DNA from: Calditrichia bacterium
GTDB taxonomy: Bacteria; Calditrichota; Calditrichia; RBG-13-44-9; J075
Reading direction: 5' to 3'
DNA: 64,000 nt
NCBI GenBank assembly: GCA_020635015.1
Contig: JACKAP010000017.1
Span: 1 to 64,000 of the forward strand
Positions 39,164 to 49,700 of the stretch are shown here, one piece after another. A program made the position numbers and the translations under genes. Below the pieces are notes generated by a model. That model worked only from the letters and a program-made list of their open reading frames with translations, had not been told where the DNA came from and did not search any database. Position 1 is the first letter of the stretch, and each line of letters begins with the position of its first letter.

Positions 39164-41539
39164 ATGACATCAAAAACAGCTAAAAGGAAACCAGTAATGC
39201 AAGCAACACCATCCAAAGTCGAACAGATCGCCCTGGAGCGGTCGGGCTTTGCCCTGAAATACCCGCCGCAGGAGAAAAGCGGCGTCATTTTAATCGATAA
39301 TTTTCCCCTGCTCGGTAAAGTGACCGCGTTGCGCTTTATCGAGTGGGTGCAGCAGAATCCCAACGGAGTGATCTCCCTGCCCACCGGCAAGACCCCGGAA
39401 TATTTCATCAAGGAAGTGCAGCGCCTGCTGCAGAATTGGAGCGACAAGAAGATCCAGCAAGAGCTGAGCGAGGGCGGGATCGACCCTGCGCACAAGCCGG
39501 ATTTCCGGGGACTGCATTTCGTGCAGATCGATGATTTTTACCCGATCAATCCCCGCCAGCGCAACAGCTTCTACTACTACGTCAACAAATACTATGTCGA
39601 AGGGCTGGGGCTCGATCCCCGCAAGGCGCTGCTGATCAACTGCAACGAGATCGGCCTGCCGGAGGGCAAGGAAATCGTGGATATCTGGCCGGAGCACACC
39701 GTCGATCTCTCCCTGCGCTACCGCCAGGCGGTCAATCGCCAGGAACGGCTGCAAAAACAGGTGCTGGAGAACATCGACCAGTGGTGCACCGAATACGAGC
39801 AGCGTATCCGCGACCTCGGGGGCATCGGCTTCTTCCTGGGGGGCATCGGGCCGGACGGGCATATCGGTTTCAACATCCGCGGCTCGGACCTTTATTCCAC
39901 CACCCGCCTCACCCCCACCAACTACGAGACCCAGGCCGCGGCCGCCAGCGATCTCGGCGGAGTGGAGATCGCCAAGAACCGCCTGGTGATCACCATCGGG
40001 CTGGCCACCATCACCTATAACCCGCAGTGTGTGGCGCTGATCATCGCCGCCGGCGAGGCCAAGGCAAAGATCATCGCCGACGCGATCCAGAACGAAATGC
40101 ACATCCACTATCCGGCATCGATCCTGCAGAAGCTGCCCAACGCCCGCTTCTACATCACCCTCGGCGCAGCCAAACTGCTGACCGAGCGCAATTATGTGTC
40201 GCTGAGCAACATGGAGAGCATCAGCGACGAGCAGGCGGAAAAGATCATCATCGACCTCTGCCTGGAACGGGGGAAAAGCATGCAAGCCTTGAGCGAAGCC
40301 GATTTCCGCAAGAACCGCATGGCCGCCGAACTGCTGAAGAAGCGCCCGGAGAGCGTGGCGGAGCTGACCGCCATGGCGCGCAAAAGCCTGATCGAGAAGC
40401 TGGAGGCCGGGCTGAAGATGTATAGCAACAGCACCTTCTTCCACACCGAGCCCCATCACGACGACGTCATGCTCGGCTACCTCCCCCACGTGGTGCGCCA
40501 CATCCGCGATCACAGCACCCAGCATTATTTCGCCACCCTCACCAGCGGCTTCACCGCCGTGACCAACCAGTTCATGCTCAACCTGCTGGTGAAGCTGAAA
40601 GAGGCCCTGATCCGGGGCGATTTCAACCATTTGTTCGATGAGGGTTATTTCGAAGCCGGCAACACGAACGGGCGCAACCGCGATGTCTGGCAATACCTCG
40701 ACGGGGTGGCGGCCCGCTCGCACACCGTCAAGGACGAAGGGCGCCTGCGCCGGCTGATGCGCAACCTGATCGAGATCTACGGCATCACCGACCAGGCCGA
40801 TCTGAAAGAACGCCTGGAGGAGCTGATCCACTACTTCAAAACCCAGTATCCCGGCAAGAAAGACATCGAATACATCCAGCAGCTCAAAGGGATGTGCCGG
40901 GAATGGGAAGCCGACTGCCTGTGGGGCTACTTTGGCTGGAATTCCGAGTCGGTAATGCACCTGCGCCTGGGCTTCTACAAGGGCGAGATCTTCACCGAAG
41001 ACCCGACCATGGAGCGCGACGTGCCTCCGATCGTCAACGTGCTGCGCAAGATCAAACCCGATGTGGTCAGCGTGGCCCTGGACCCCGAGGCCAGCGGTCC
41101 CGACACCCACTACAAGGTGATGCAGGCCATCACCGGGGCGCTGAAGGTTTACGAGAAGGAATCCGGGCGCTCGGATATCGAGGTGCTGGGCTACCGCAAC
41201 GTGTGGTACCGCTTCCATCCCAGCGAGGCGAACATGTTCGTGCCGGTCTCGCTGAACATGTTCGCGCTGCAGGATAGCTCCTTCAAGGAATCTTTCATCT
41301 CCCAGCGCGACGCTTCCTTCCCCAGCTACGAGCACGACGGCCCCTTCTCCGAGCTGGCCCAGCGCATCCAGGTGGAGCAGTATCACATGCTTAAGACCTG
41401 TCTGGGACGGGAGTTCTTCAACGAACATGACAGCGCCCTGATCCGCGCGACCCGGGGGATGGTGTATATGAAACGGCTGAGTTTGAAGGAGTTTTACGAG
41501 CGCTCGCGGGAGTTGAAAAAAAGTACTGAGAATTTGTAA
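39164..41539 (+). CDS. nagB: glucosamine-6-phosphate deaminase-like (NagB) fused to PIG-L/LmbE deacetylase domain
   Basis: The protein has 791 residues. The N-terminal half (about 15-375) is a NagB/RpiA-fold isomerase-deaminase: LPTGKTPEYFIKEVQ, VQIDDFYPI, GGIGPDGHIGFN (substrate loop) and TIGLATITYN. The C-terminal half (about 420-700) is a PIG-L/LmbE domain with the zinc motif HTEPHHDDVMLGY and a distal SGPDTHYK. Two-domain proteins like this occur in Bacteroidota. NagB converts GlcN-6-P to fructose-6-P and ammonia; a PIG-L domain could deacetylate the GlcNAc-6-P made by MurQ, which would replace a separate NagA (none is seen here). That coupling is an inference. Start ATG 39164 follows GAGGAT. 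Cytosolic and intact. Confidence 0.88.
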   Translation: MTSKTAKRKPVMQATPSKVEQIALERSGFALKYPPQEKSGVILIDNFPLLGKVTALRFIEWVQQNPNGVISLPTGKTPEYFIKEVQRLLQNWSDKKIQQELSEGGIDPAHKPDFRGLHFVQIDDFYPINPRQRNSFYYYVNKYYVEGLGLDPRKALLINCNEIGLPEGKEIVDIWPEHTVDLSLRYRQAVNRQERLQKQVLENIDQWCTEYEQRIRDLGGIGFFLGGIGPDGHIGFNIRGSDLYSTTRLTPTNYETQAAAASDLGGVEIAKNRLVITIGLATITYNPQCVALIIAAGEAKAKIIADAIQNEMHIHYPASILQKLPNARFYITLGAAKLLTERNYVSLSNMESISDEQAEKIIIDLCLERGKSMQALSEADFRKNRMAAELLKKRPESVAELTAMARKSLIEKLEAGLKMYSNSTFFHTEPHHDDVMLGYLPHVVRHIRDHSTQHYFATLTSGFTAVTNQFMLNLLVKLKEALIRGDFNHLFDEGYFEAGNTNGRNRDVWQYLDGVAARSHTVKDEGRLRRLMRNLIEIYGITDQADLKERLEELIHYFKTQYPGKKDIEYIQQLKGMCREWEADCLWGYFGWNSESVMHLRLGFYKGEIFTEDPTMERDVPPIVNVLRKIKPDVVSVALDPEASGPDTHYKVMQAITGALKVYEKESGRSDIEVLGYRNVWYRFHPSEANMFVPVSLNMFALQDSSFKESFISQRDASFPSYEHDGPFSELAQRIQVEQYHMLKTCLGREFFNEHDSALIRATRGMVYMKRLSLKEFYERSRELKKSTENL

Positions 41540-41559
41540 TACGATAAAGGATTGCATTC

Positions 41560-41685
41560 TTAAGTTTATGGGTGGATGGGTTTATGGGTGAATGGGTAAA
41601 TACGAGATAGCAAGCGATGAAGTATTCACCCATTCACCCATAAACCCATTCACCCATTCACAAAACAACCTTACATAAACAAGGC
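41560..41685. repeat. GGGTGAAT/GGGTTTAT hairpin
   Basis: Tandem TTTATGGGTG-GATGGG units (41566-41603) face complementary CATTCACCCATAAACCCATT units (41621-41668). A long imperfect stem lies between the NagB-like and AnmK genes, without a gene. Confidence 0.8.
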
Positions 41686-41698
41686 TTCCCCAATACCC

Positions 41699-42874
41699 AT
41701 GAACCGACTGCAAACCCTTATCGCCAAACCGGAGAAGCTGGTGATCGGCCTGATCTCCGGCACCTCGCTCGACGGGGTCGATGCGGCGCTGGTGCAGATC
41801 AGCGGGGCCGGGTTGGCAACCGGGCTGCAGTTGCGCCATTTCTGCAGCTTTCCCTATCCGGAGGGGCTGCGGGGGGAGCTGCTGGAACTGTCTACACCGG
41901 GGCGGGGCAGCGTGGATCAGCTCTGCCGCATGAACGTGCTGCTGGGGGAGATCTTCGCCGATGCCGTGTTGCAACTGCTGGATGAAGCCGGTGTGAGCGC
42001 CGGCGAGGTGGATCTGATCGGCTCTCATGGTCAGACGATGCACCATCTACCGGCGCCGGTGACGCGCTACGGCTATGCGCTGCGCGCCACCCTGCAACTG
42101 GCGGAGCCGGCGGTAATCGCCCGCCGTACCGGGATCGTCACCGTGGCCGATTTCCGCCCGGCGGATCTGGCTGCCGGCGGGGAGGGGGCGCCGCTGGTGC
42201 CGTATTTCGATTTCTTGAGGTTCCGTTCGCCGGAGAAGACCCGCGTGCTGCTCAACCTCGGCGGCATCGCCAATCTGACGCTGCTGAAGCAAAATGCGGC
42301 GTTGGAAGGCCTGATCGCCTTCGATACCGGCCCGGCGAACATGGTGATCGACAGCCTGGCGCAGCATTTTTTTCAACAGGATTATGATCGCAACGGGGCG
42401 ATCGCCGCTTCCGGAACGGTTTCCCGGGAACTGCTTGATGAATTGTTGCAACATCCTTACTTTCGAAAGTCTCCTCCGAAATCGACCGGCCGGGAAGCTT
42501 TCGGAAAAGCATATTGCGATGCCCTGATCGCTGCCGCACCGGGATTGTCGCCGGCCGACCTGGTCGCCACCGCCACCGAATTGACCATCGAGACGGTATG
42601 GCGCTCCTATCGCGATTTTCTCGCTGCCGAGCCGCTCGATGAGCTAATTGTGGGCGGAGGCGGAGCAAAGAATCAGGTGATCATGCAGCGCCTGCAATCG
42701 CGCTTCGCCCCGGCGGCAGTCCGCCCGAGCGACGATTTCGGCATTCCCCATGATGCCAAAGAAGCGGTCTGCTTTGCGGTGCTGGCCAATGAGACGATTG
42801 CGGGGAACGGGGGGAACGTCCCGGTTGCGACCGGGGCGGCGGCAAGGGTGGTGTTGGGGAAGATATGTTTGTGA
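41699..42874 (+). CDS. anmK: anhydro-N-acetylmuramic acid kinase
   Basis: The 391-residue cytosolic ASKHA-type kinase phosphorylates and hydrolyses 1,6-anhydro-MurNAc to MurNAc-6-phosphate. Signatures are GLISGTSLDGVDAALVQI at the N-terminus, GSHGQTMHH, ADFRPADLAAGGEGAPLVP, LLNLGGIANLTLL, FDTGPANMVID, STGREAFGKAY and VGGGGAKNQVIM. Length matches the family. It lies upstream of MurQ, its product-consuming partner, with about 200 bp of repeat DNA between. Anhydro-sugars arise from lytic transglycosylases, so the cell probably recycles its own wall or takes up turnover fragments. The gene is intact. Confidence 0.96.
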   Translation: MNRLQTLIAKPEKLVIGLISGTSLDGVDAALVQISGAGLATGLQLRHFCSFPYPEGLRGELLELSTPGRGSVDQLCRMNVLLGEIFADAVLQLLDEAGVSAGEVDLIGSHGQTMHHLPAPVTRYGYALRATLQLAEPAVIARRTGIVTVADFRPADLAAGGEGAPLVPYFDFLRFRSPEKTRVLLNLGGIANLTLLKQNAALEGLIAFDTGPANMVIDSLAQHFFQQDYDRNGAIAASGTVSRELLDELLQHPYFRKSPPKSTGREAFGKAYCDALIAAAPGLSPADLVATATELTIETVWRSYRDFLAAEPLDELIVGGGGAKNQVIMQRLQSRFAPAAVRPSDDFGIPHDAKEAVCFAVLANETIAGNGGNVPVATGAAARVVLGKICL

Positions 42875-42878
42875 GCGG

Positions 42879-43022
42879 AGGGCAGAGGGCTAAGGGCGGA
42901 GGGCGGAGAGCTAAGGGTAAAAGAGCTTTTGCCCTCGGACCTCAGCGATGAGTAAGTTTCTCTTTCGCGAAGGGCTTAATGAAAGAGTCTTTGCCCTCGG
43001 CCCTCGGCCCTCAGCCCTCCGC
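42879..43022. repeat. GGGCGGA heptamer hairpin
   Basis: GCGGAGGGCAGAGGGCTAAG units on the left and GCCCTCGGCCCTCAGCCCTC units on the right form an imperfect stem upstream of MurQ. Confidence 0.8.
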
Positions 43023-43079
43023 AAAAAACGCAACGAACTCAATAAGTTCTACCATTATGATAACACCTTTGGAGTCACC

Positions 43080-43993
43080 ATGACCGACAGTGTATTCGAA
43101 GAATTGCAAAAGCTGGTCACCGAGATGCGCAATCCGGCCTCGGAGAACATCGACAACCTGAACAGCGAGGAGATCCTGCGCATCATTAACCGCGAGGATC
43201 ATACCATTCCCGGGATCGTGGAGGCGGAGATCCCCTATATTTCCCAGGCGGTGGACCTCCTGGTGGAGACCTTCAAGAACGGCGGGCGGCTGTTTTATGT
43301 CGGCGCCGGCACCAGCGGGCGGCTGGGGGTGCTGGATGCATCGGAATGTCCCCCCACTTTCGGCACCGATCCGGAAATGGTGCAGGGGATTATCGCCGGG
43401 GGGGAGAAGGCCCTCACCCGCGCCCAGGAAGGCAGCGAGGACAAGCGGGAGCAGGGCGCGCTGGACCTGATGGAACGGGGCTGCTGCGCCAAGGATGTGG
43501 TCTGCGGCATCGCCGCCAGCTACCGCACCCCGTATGTGCTCGGCGCCATCGAAAAAGCGCAGCAGATCGGGGCCAGGACCCTTTACGTCACCTGCAATCC
43601 CCGCGAGCAAGTCAATGTGGGGGTCGATGTGGCCATCTGCGCGGTGGTCGGTCCCGAGGTGGTGATGGGCTCCACCCGCATGAAGGCCGGCACCGCCACC
43701 AAGCTGATCCTCAACATGCTCACCACCACCGCGATGATCCGGATGGGCAAGACCTACGGCAACATGATGGTCGACCTGATGATGACCTCGCGCAAGCTGG
43801 AAGAGCGCTCCAAGCGCACCGTGATGATGGTGACCGGACTGGATTATCCCGAGGCCGCCGAGGTGCTGCTGGCGGCCGGGGGACATGTGAAAACCGCCAT
43901 CGTAATGACCCTCGCCGGGGTGGACGCGCCGGAAGCCCGGCAGCGGCTGCAAAAAGCCAGGGCTTTGTGCGGGGCGCAATCGAAAAGGGGTGA
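43080..43993 (+). CDS. murQ: N-acetylmuramic acid 6-phosphate etherase, frameshifted near the end
   Basis: MurQ (304 residues after correction) removes D-lactate from MurNAc-6-P to give GlcNAc-6-P. Sequence hallmarks are NIDNLNSEEILRIINREDHT, GGRLFYVGAGTSGRLGVLDA, SECPPTFGTD, AQEGSEDKR (catalytic Glu region) and MKAGTATKLILNMLTT. The single open frame appears fused to the next gene, but the family C-terminus (QGFVRGAIEKG, stop at 43991-43993) is present in the +1 frame. One missing base near 43965 explains this, and adding it gives exactly 305 codons. The start at 43080 has GGAG upstream and matches the family; the longer frame runs through repeats. It stops 1 nt before the next start. Confidence 0.92.
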
Positions 43994-43994
43994 T

Positions 43995-45639
<1,645 letters not shown>

Positions 45640-45665
<26 letters not shown>

Positions 45666-46105
45666 AGCGAGTGCGGATTTCGGAGTGCGGAATGCGGAAT
45701 GAAGCGAGTGCGGATTTCGGAGTGCGGAATGCGGAATGAAGCGAGTGCGGATTTCGGAGTGCGGAATGCGGAATGAAGCGAGTGCGGATTTCGGAGTGCG
45801 GAATGCGGAATGAGAAAGACGTAGAGCGTGGAGCGTGGAGCGATAACAGGTGCTGTCATTGCGAGCCGGGTTTTGTTCTGGTGCCACGCTCCGCGTGGCG
45901 CCCGCTCTTCCGACGCTCTGCGTCGGAGGTGCACGGATTTAGTTTTGTCTAATGAATTATTCCCCACCCTGGTAAGGAGGGGACCGATTGGCGCAGCGTC
46001 CAGCAAGCCACTCAGGGGCGGTTGCGCGCGTCCCAACCGCCCCTGCGCCGTTCGTTGAACACTTCACGCCGCTGTCCCCGCCTTGAAAATGCGGGGAATA
46101 ATTTT
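45640..46105 (+). repeat. expanded composite repeat R2
   Basis: Four 49-nt copies of GAATGAAGCGAGTGCGGATT-type repeats (45662-45811) are followed by GAGCGTG heptamers, a TGTCATTGCGAGCCG half-element (45852), GCCACGC..GCGTGGC hairpins, the CAGGGGCGGTTGCGCGCG block and a degenerate GC hairpin (46077-46099). No R1 array follows here. Confidence 0.8.
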
Positions 46106-46241
46106 ATAGCATAAATCAACTTTCTAAAAGCATAAGTCAAAGGCTAAACATTCAGGGTGAAGAATGGCAAATTACAGTAAAGATTGTTGCCCCATGCGCC
46201 TTTTATTCCGCACTCCGCATTCCGCATTCCGCATTCGTCCC

Positions 46242-47330
46242 ATGTTCCTCAAACCCTTAATCCGGGTAATAATGACCGCCATAACCCTCTCCCTCTTCGC
46301 CGCCTGCGAACGGGGGGATGAGGCACCGGCGTTGATCTTACCGGACCATCCCCACATCCAGTACACCGGGCGGATCGATTTTTCCGATCCCCGGGCCCCG
46401 GTGCTGTTCTGGCCTGGGACGTCTATCGTTTCCCGCTTCGAAGGCACCTCGCTGAAGGTGCAGTTGAGCGACAGCGGGGAGAGTTTTTACAATGTGTTCA
46501 TCGACGGAAACGAAGCGGCTCCGCTGGTGCTTGACTGCCAACCGGGAATGCAGGTGTATGAGCTTGCCGGCGGTTTGGAGGATGGTGTTCACACCGTGCA
46601 GTTGTTCCGCCGCACCGAGGACAGCACCGGCCCCACCGTCTTTGGCGGCTGGATCCTCGATCCCGGAAAAAAGCTGACCTCTCCCCCACCCCGCCCGGAA
46701 CGGCGTATCGAGTTCATCGGCAACTCCATCACCTGCGGGATGGGCAACGAATGCGCCCCCGGCGAAGATAACAGCGATTTGTCCAAAGAAAATAATTATC
46801 TTGCCTATGGGGCCATCACCGCCCGTAATTTGGGGGCGGAATATCATTGCATCGCCAAGAGCGGGATCGGCATCATGATCAGTTGGTTCGACCTGATCAT
46901 GCCGGATTTTTACGATCGCCTGAATCCGGCCAATCCGGCCAGCAAGTGGGATTTCTCCCGCTGGCAGCCCCAGGTGGTGGTGATCAACCTGTTCCAGAAC
47001 GATAGTTGGCTGCAGGACCGGCTCGATCCCCGGCCCACGCCGGAGGAGATCATCGCCCACTACCGCGACTTCCTGGGCCGCGTGCGCGGGAAGTACCCCG
47101 AGGCGCACATTTTCTGCACCCTCGGCAGCATGGACGCCACCCGCGAGGGCCAGCCCTGGCCGGGATATGTGCAGAGCACGGCGGATCGGTTTCGCGCCGA
47201 GCATAATGATGGGCGAATCTACACCCACTTCTTCGCCTACGACCAGCAACCCCGCCACCCCGACCTGGCCCAGCACCGGCGGATGGCGGAGGAACTGACG
47301 GGGGTGATTCGGGAGAAGGTGGGATGGTGA
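46242..47330 (+). CDS. CE2-type SGNH esterase lipoprotein
   Basis: This lipoprotein has about 362 residues (signal ending LSLFAAC). The N-terminal jelly-roll domain of carbohydrate esterase family 2 (about 30-140: IQYTGRIDFSDPRAPVLFWP, VYELAGGLEDGVHTVQLFRR) is followed by an SGNH hydrolase: RRIEFIGNSITCGMGN with the nucleophile Ser, INLFQNDSW, and the catalytic HPDLAQHRRMAEEL. CE2 enzymes remove acetyl groups from sugars. In this context, O-acetyl groups of peptidoglycan MurNAc are a possible substrate (inference); xylan is the classical one. The start at 46242 is preferred because the upstream frame is repeat-derived. It is probably exported to the periplasm or surface. Confidence 0.85.
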   Translation: MFLKPLIRVIMTAITLSLFAACERGDEAPALILPDHPHIQYTGRIDFSDPRAPVLFWPGTSIVSRFEGTSLKVQLSDSGESFYNVFIDGNEAAPLVLDCQPGMQVYELAGGLEDGVHTVQLFRRTEDSTGPTVFGGWILDPGKKLTSPPPRPERRIEFIGNSITCGMGNECAPGEDNSDLSKENNYLAYGAITARNLGAEYHCIAKSGIGIMISWFDLIMPDFYDRLNPANPASKWDFSRWQPQVVVINLFQNDSWLQDRLDPRPTPEEIIAHYRDFLGRVRGKYPEAHIFCTLGSMDATREGQPWPGYVQSTADRFRAEHNDGRIYTHFFAYDQQPRHPDLAQHRRMAEELTGVIREKVGW

Positions 47331-47400
47331 TACGAGTGCGGATTTCGGAATGCGGAGTGCGGAGTGAAAGACGCGGAGGGCGAAGAGCGGAGGGCAGAAA

Positions 47401-47577
47401 AGGTGCTGTCATTGCGAGCCGCGTATTGTGCGGCGCGGCAATCTCCCCCGGGGTGCTGCCAACCTGGCTGCAGATGTAACGATTGGAACGGAACGGCCCC
47501 TTGCACCCCAACGACCATTGGAAGCCCCTTGCGGGAGATTGCTTCGTCGCCCTGCTCCTCGCAATGACAGCAAAGCC
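47401..47577. repeat. TGTCATTGCGAG...CTCGCAATGACA hairpin repeat
   Basis: The 177-bp inverted repeat has terminal arms GTGCTGTCATTGCGAG and CTCGCAATGACAGC and inner arms CGGCAATCTC and GAGATTGCTTCG. Repeats of this kind are widespread in unrelated bacterial genomes. Another copy lies at 54121-54250 and a half copy at 45852. Confidence 0.8.
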
Positions 47578-47595
47578 TTATTACGCATGAAGCAC

Positions 47596-47695
47596 AAACA
47601 TCGCCGAAGGCAAATATCGTGAGCGAAGCGAACAAATATCGCGAACGAAGTGAGCAAACATCGTGAGCGAAGCGAACAAACATCGCCCGAAGGGC
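47596..47695 (+). repeat. directional 22-nt repeat array (R1)
   Basis: About four units, with the first and last having CGCCGAAGG-type cores; followed by GAGCATT heptamers and the PBP4 start 48 nt further on. Confidence 0.8.
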
Positions 47696-47742
47696 TACAA
47701 GAAAATTGAGCATTTACCATTCACCAATAACCATTGAGCATT

Positions 47743-49230
47743 ATGAAAAATCTCCTCTCCCCTACCCTCGTCGTAATCGCGTTTTTCCTGCTGCTGGGCT
47801 GCGGTTCCCAGGGCAAATTGCGCCAGCCGGCAGCAGCGAGCGATCCGCTGGCCGCGCTGCAGGCGGAGATCGATCAGATCCTGGCCGACTCCGTGCTGCT
47901 GCGCACCCGCACCGGGCTGAAGGTGGTCTCGCTGCAGAGCGGTGAGACACTCTACGCCCGCGACAGCCGCTATCTCTACAATCCCGCTTCCAACATGAAG
48001 CTGCTCACCACCGCCGCCGCGCTGAAGCGGCTGGGGCCGGATTTCCGCTACCAGACCACCTTGTGGGCGGATTCCGCCGCGGTGCAGGACAGCATCATCA
48101 GCGGCGACATCTACCTCAAGGGCAGCGGTGATCCCGATCTGCTGCGCGACGGCCTGCGCCGGTTGACCGGGCAGCTCAAGGCGTTGGGCATCCGCCGCAT
48201 CGCCGGCGATTTGCGCTGCGATGAGAGTTATATGGACGATCTCTACTGGGGCTCGGGCTGGATGTGGGACGACGTCTCCGGGTGGTACTGGGCGCCGATC
48301 AGCGCCCTGACGGTGGAAGACAACTGCGTCACCGTCACCGTGACGCCCGGGGAAGCGGCGGGCGACCCGCTGGAAGTCAGCATCGATCCTCCCACCGCCT
48401 ACATGCAGATCGACAACCGCGGCCGCACCGCGGCGCCGATGGACAGCGCCAGCCTGAAGGCTTACAAAGTAGAGCGGGTATGGCGGCCGGTGGCGAAGAA
48501 TGTGGTGGCGGTCGAAGGCGGGCTAAAGCTTGACGCCGCTCCCCGCCGCTACACCATCGACGTGGTCGATGCCGCACTGTATACCGGCGCCCTGATGGAG
48601 GAACTGCTCCGCGAGGAGGGGATCACCATCGCGGGCGCGGTACAGCGGGGGATCGTGCCGGAGAACGCCCGGCTGCTGGCCGAGCATCGCTCCCCGCCCC
48701 TCACCGAGATCGTGCTCAACACCAACAAGATCAGCGATAACCTCTCCGCCGAGCTGCTGCTGAAGACCGTCGGCGCAGCGGTGAAAGGCGCTCCCGGCAC
48801 TGCCGCCAAAGGGATCTCGGTGATTTACCAGATGCTCGATGAACTGGGGGTGGACAGCACCGGCTACCGCCTGGCCGACGGCTCCGGGGTCTCGCGCTAT
48901 GACCTGATCACCCCGGACCTGGTGATCGAACTGCTCAAGGAGATGCATCGCGACTTCCGGGTGCAGGCGGAATACCAGGCCTCCCTGCCCATCGCCGGGC
49001 TGGACGGCTCGCTGAAATATCGTATGCGCGACACCGCTGCGGCAAACAAGCTCCGCGCCAAGACCGGCACCCTGAGCGGGGTCAGCGCCCTGGCCGGCTA
49101 CACCACCACCGCCGACGGGGAGTTGCTGGCCTTCTCGATGGTGATGGAACATTTTGTTGGATCATCTTCCGCCATCCGTAAGGTGCAGGACCGGATTGGG
49201 GCGGCGATCTCCGGGTTTAGCCGGAAATGA
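47743..49230 (+). CDS. dacB: D-alanyl-D-alanine carboxypeptidase/endopeptidase (PBP4/DacB family) lipoprotein
   Basis: The protein has 495 residues and a lipoprotein signal (MKNLLSPTLVVIAFFLLLGC). Penicillin-binding motifs are NPASNMKLLTT (SxxK) near residue 83, KISDNLSAELL (SxN) near 330 and RAKTGTLSGV (KTG) near 442. The large insertion between SxxK and SxN (domain II) is typical of PBP4. PBP4 proteins trim D-Ala and cut DD-crosslinks in the periplasm, which fits breakdown of peptidoglycan by this cluster. The ATG at 47743 is preferred over an upstream in-frame methionine because it begins the signal; a clear Shine-Dalgarno is lacking. The gene is intact. Confidence 0.94.
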   Translation: MKNLLSPTLVVIAFFLLLGCGSQGKLRQPAAASDPLAALQAEIDQILADSVLLRTRTGLKVVSLQSGETLYARDSRYLYNPASNMKLLTTAAALKRLGPDFRYQTTLWADSAAVQDSIISGDIYLKGSGDPDLLRDGLRRLTGQLKALGIRRIAGDLRCDESYMDDLYWGSGWMWDDVSGWYWAPISALTVEDNCVTVTVTPGEAAGDPLEVSIDPPTAYMQIDNRGRTAAPMDSASLKAYKVERVWRPVAKNVVAVEGGLKLDAAPRRYTIDVVDAALYTGALMEELLREEGITIAGAVQRGIVPENARLLAEHRSPPLTEIVLNTNKISDNLSAELLLKTVGAAVKGAPGTAAKGISVIYQMLDELGVDSTGYRLADGSGVSRYDLITPDLVIELLKEMHRDFRVQAEYQASLPIAGLDGSLKYRMRDTAAANKLRAKTGTLSGVSALAGYTTTADGELLAFSMVMEHFVGSSSAIRKVQDRIGAAISGFSRK

Positions 49231-49231
49231 T

Positions 49232-49570
49232 TGCGGATTTCGGATTGAAAAACGTAGAGCGTGGAGCGTGGAGCGAAACTGCGGGGCAACCGCCCCTGAT
49301 TGGCTTGCTGGACGCTGCGCCAATCTGTCCCCGCCTTGGAAAGCAGGGCTGTCCGGGGAAACTCTTTGGGGCTCAAGATCAAAATAATCAATAGATTATA
49401 AATTGTCATTTGTTGCAAATTTGGTCGATTTTACAGAAAATAGGATACATTTTACATGATTTTGACAATTTTTAAACGATTAGACACTATTCTAACTGCT
49501 ATTTTATCTGTACTTAGCTCCTTAAAAGTTTCCCCGGACAGCCCTGCTTGGAAAGGCGGGGAATAGTTCT
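49232..49570 (+). repeat. composite repeat R2, interrupted by a MITE
   Basis: The copy reads GATTGCGGATTTCGGATTG, GAGCGTGGAGCG, the CCGCCCCTGATTGGCTTGC block and CCCCGCCTTGGAAAG, and then resumes after the insert as GGCGGGGAATAGTTC. Removing the insert and one 9-bp duplicate restores the standard hairpin. Confidence 0.85.
49344..49546. mobile_element. 203-bp MITE with 20-bp perfect terminal inverted repeats
   Basis: The left end CAGGGCTGTCCGGGGAAACT (49344-49363) and its exact complement at 49527-49546 enclose an AT-rich non-coding core. The element is flanked by a perfect 9-bp direct repeat CTTGGAAAG (49335-49343 and 49547-49555). A 9-bp duplication and short TIR suggest mobilisation in trans by a DDE transposase of an unknown insertion sequence family. 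Insertion interrupts a copy of the R2 repeat whose intact form is known from other copies in the window. Confidence 0.9.
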
Positions 49571-49591
49571 AGGGACCACATCAATTCTTAA

Positions 49592-49690
49592 CCAATATCG
49601 CGAGCGCCAGCGAGCAAACATTGCGAACGAAGTGAGCAAATATCGCGAGCGAGAGCGAGCAAACATCGTTCGCGAAGCGAACAAACATCA
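49592..49690 (+). repeat. directional 22-nt repeat array (R1)
   Basis: Four units lead toward the decarboxylase start at 49701, after linker GGACCACATCAATTCTTAAC. Confidence 0.85.
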
Positions 49691-49700
49691 GGAATTCACC

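Noticed and set aside
39290..41557. 755-codon minus-strand frame
   Set aside because: Antisense of the NagB-PIG-L gene in GC-rich DNA, where stop codons are rare. The sense protein is clearly recognisable.
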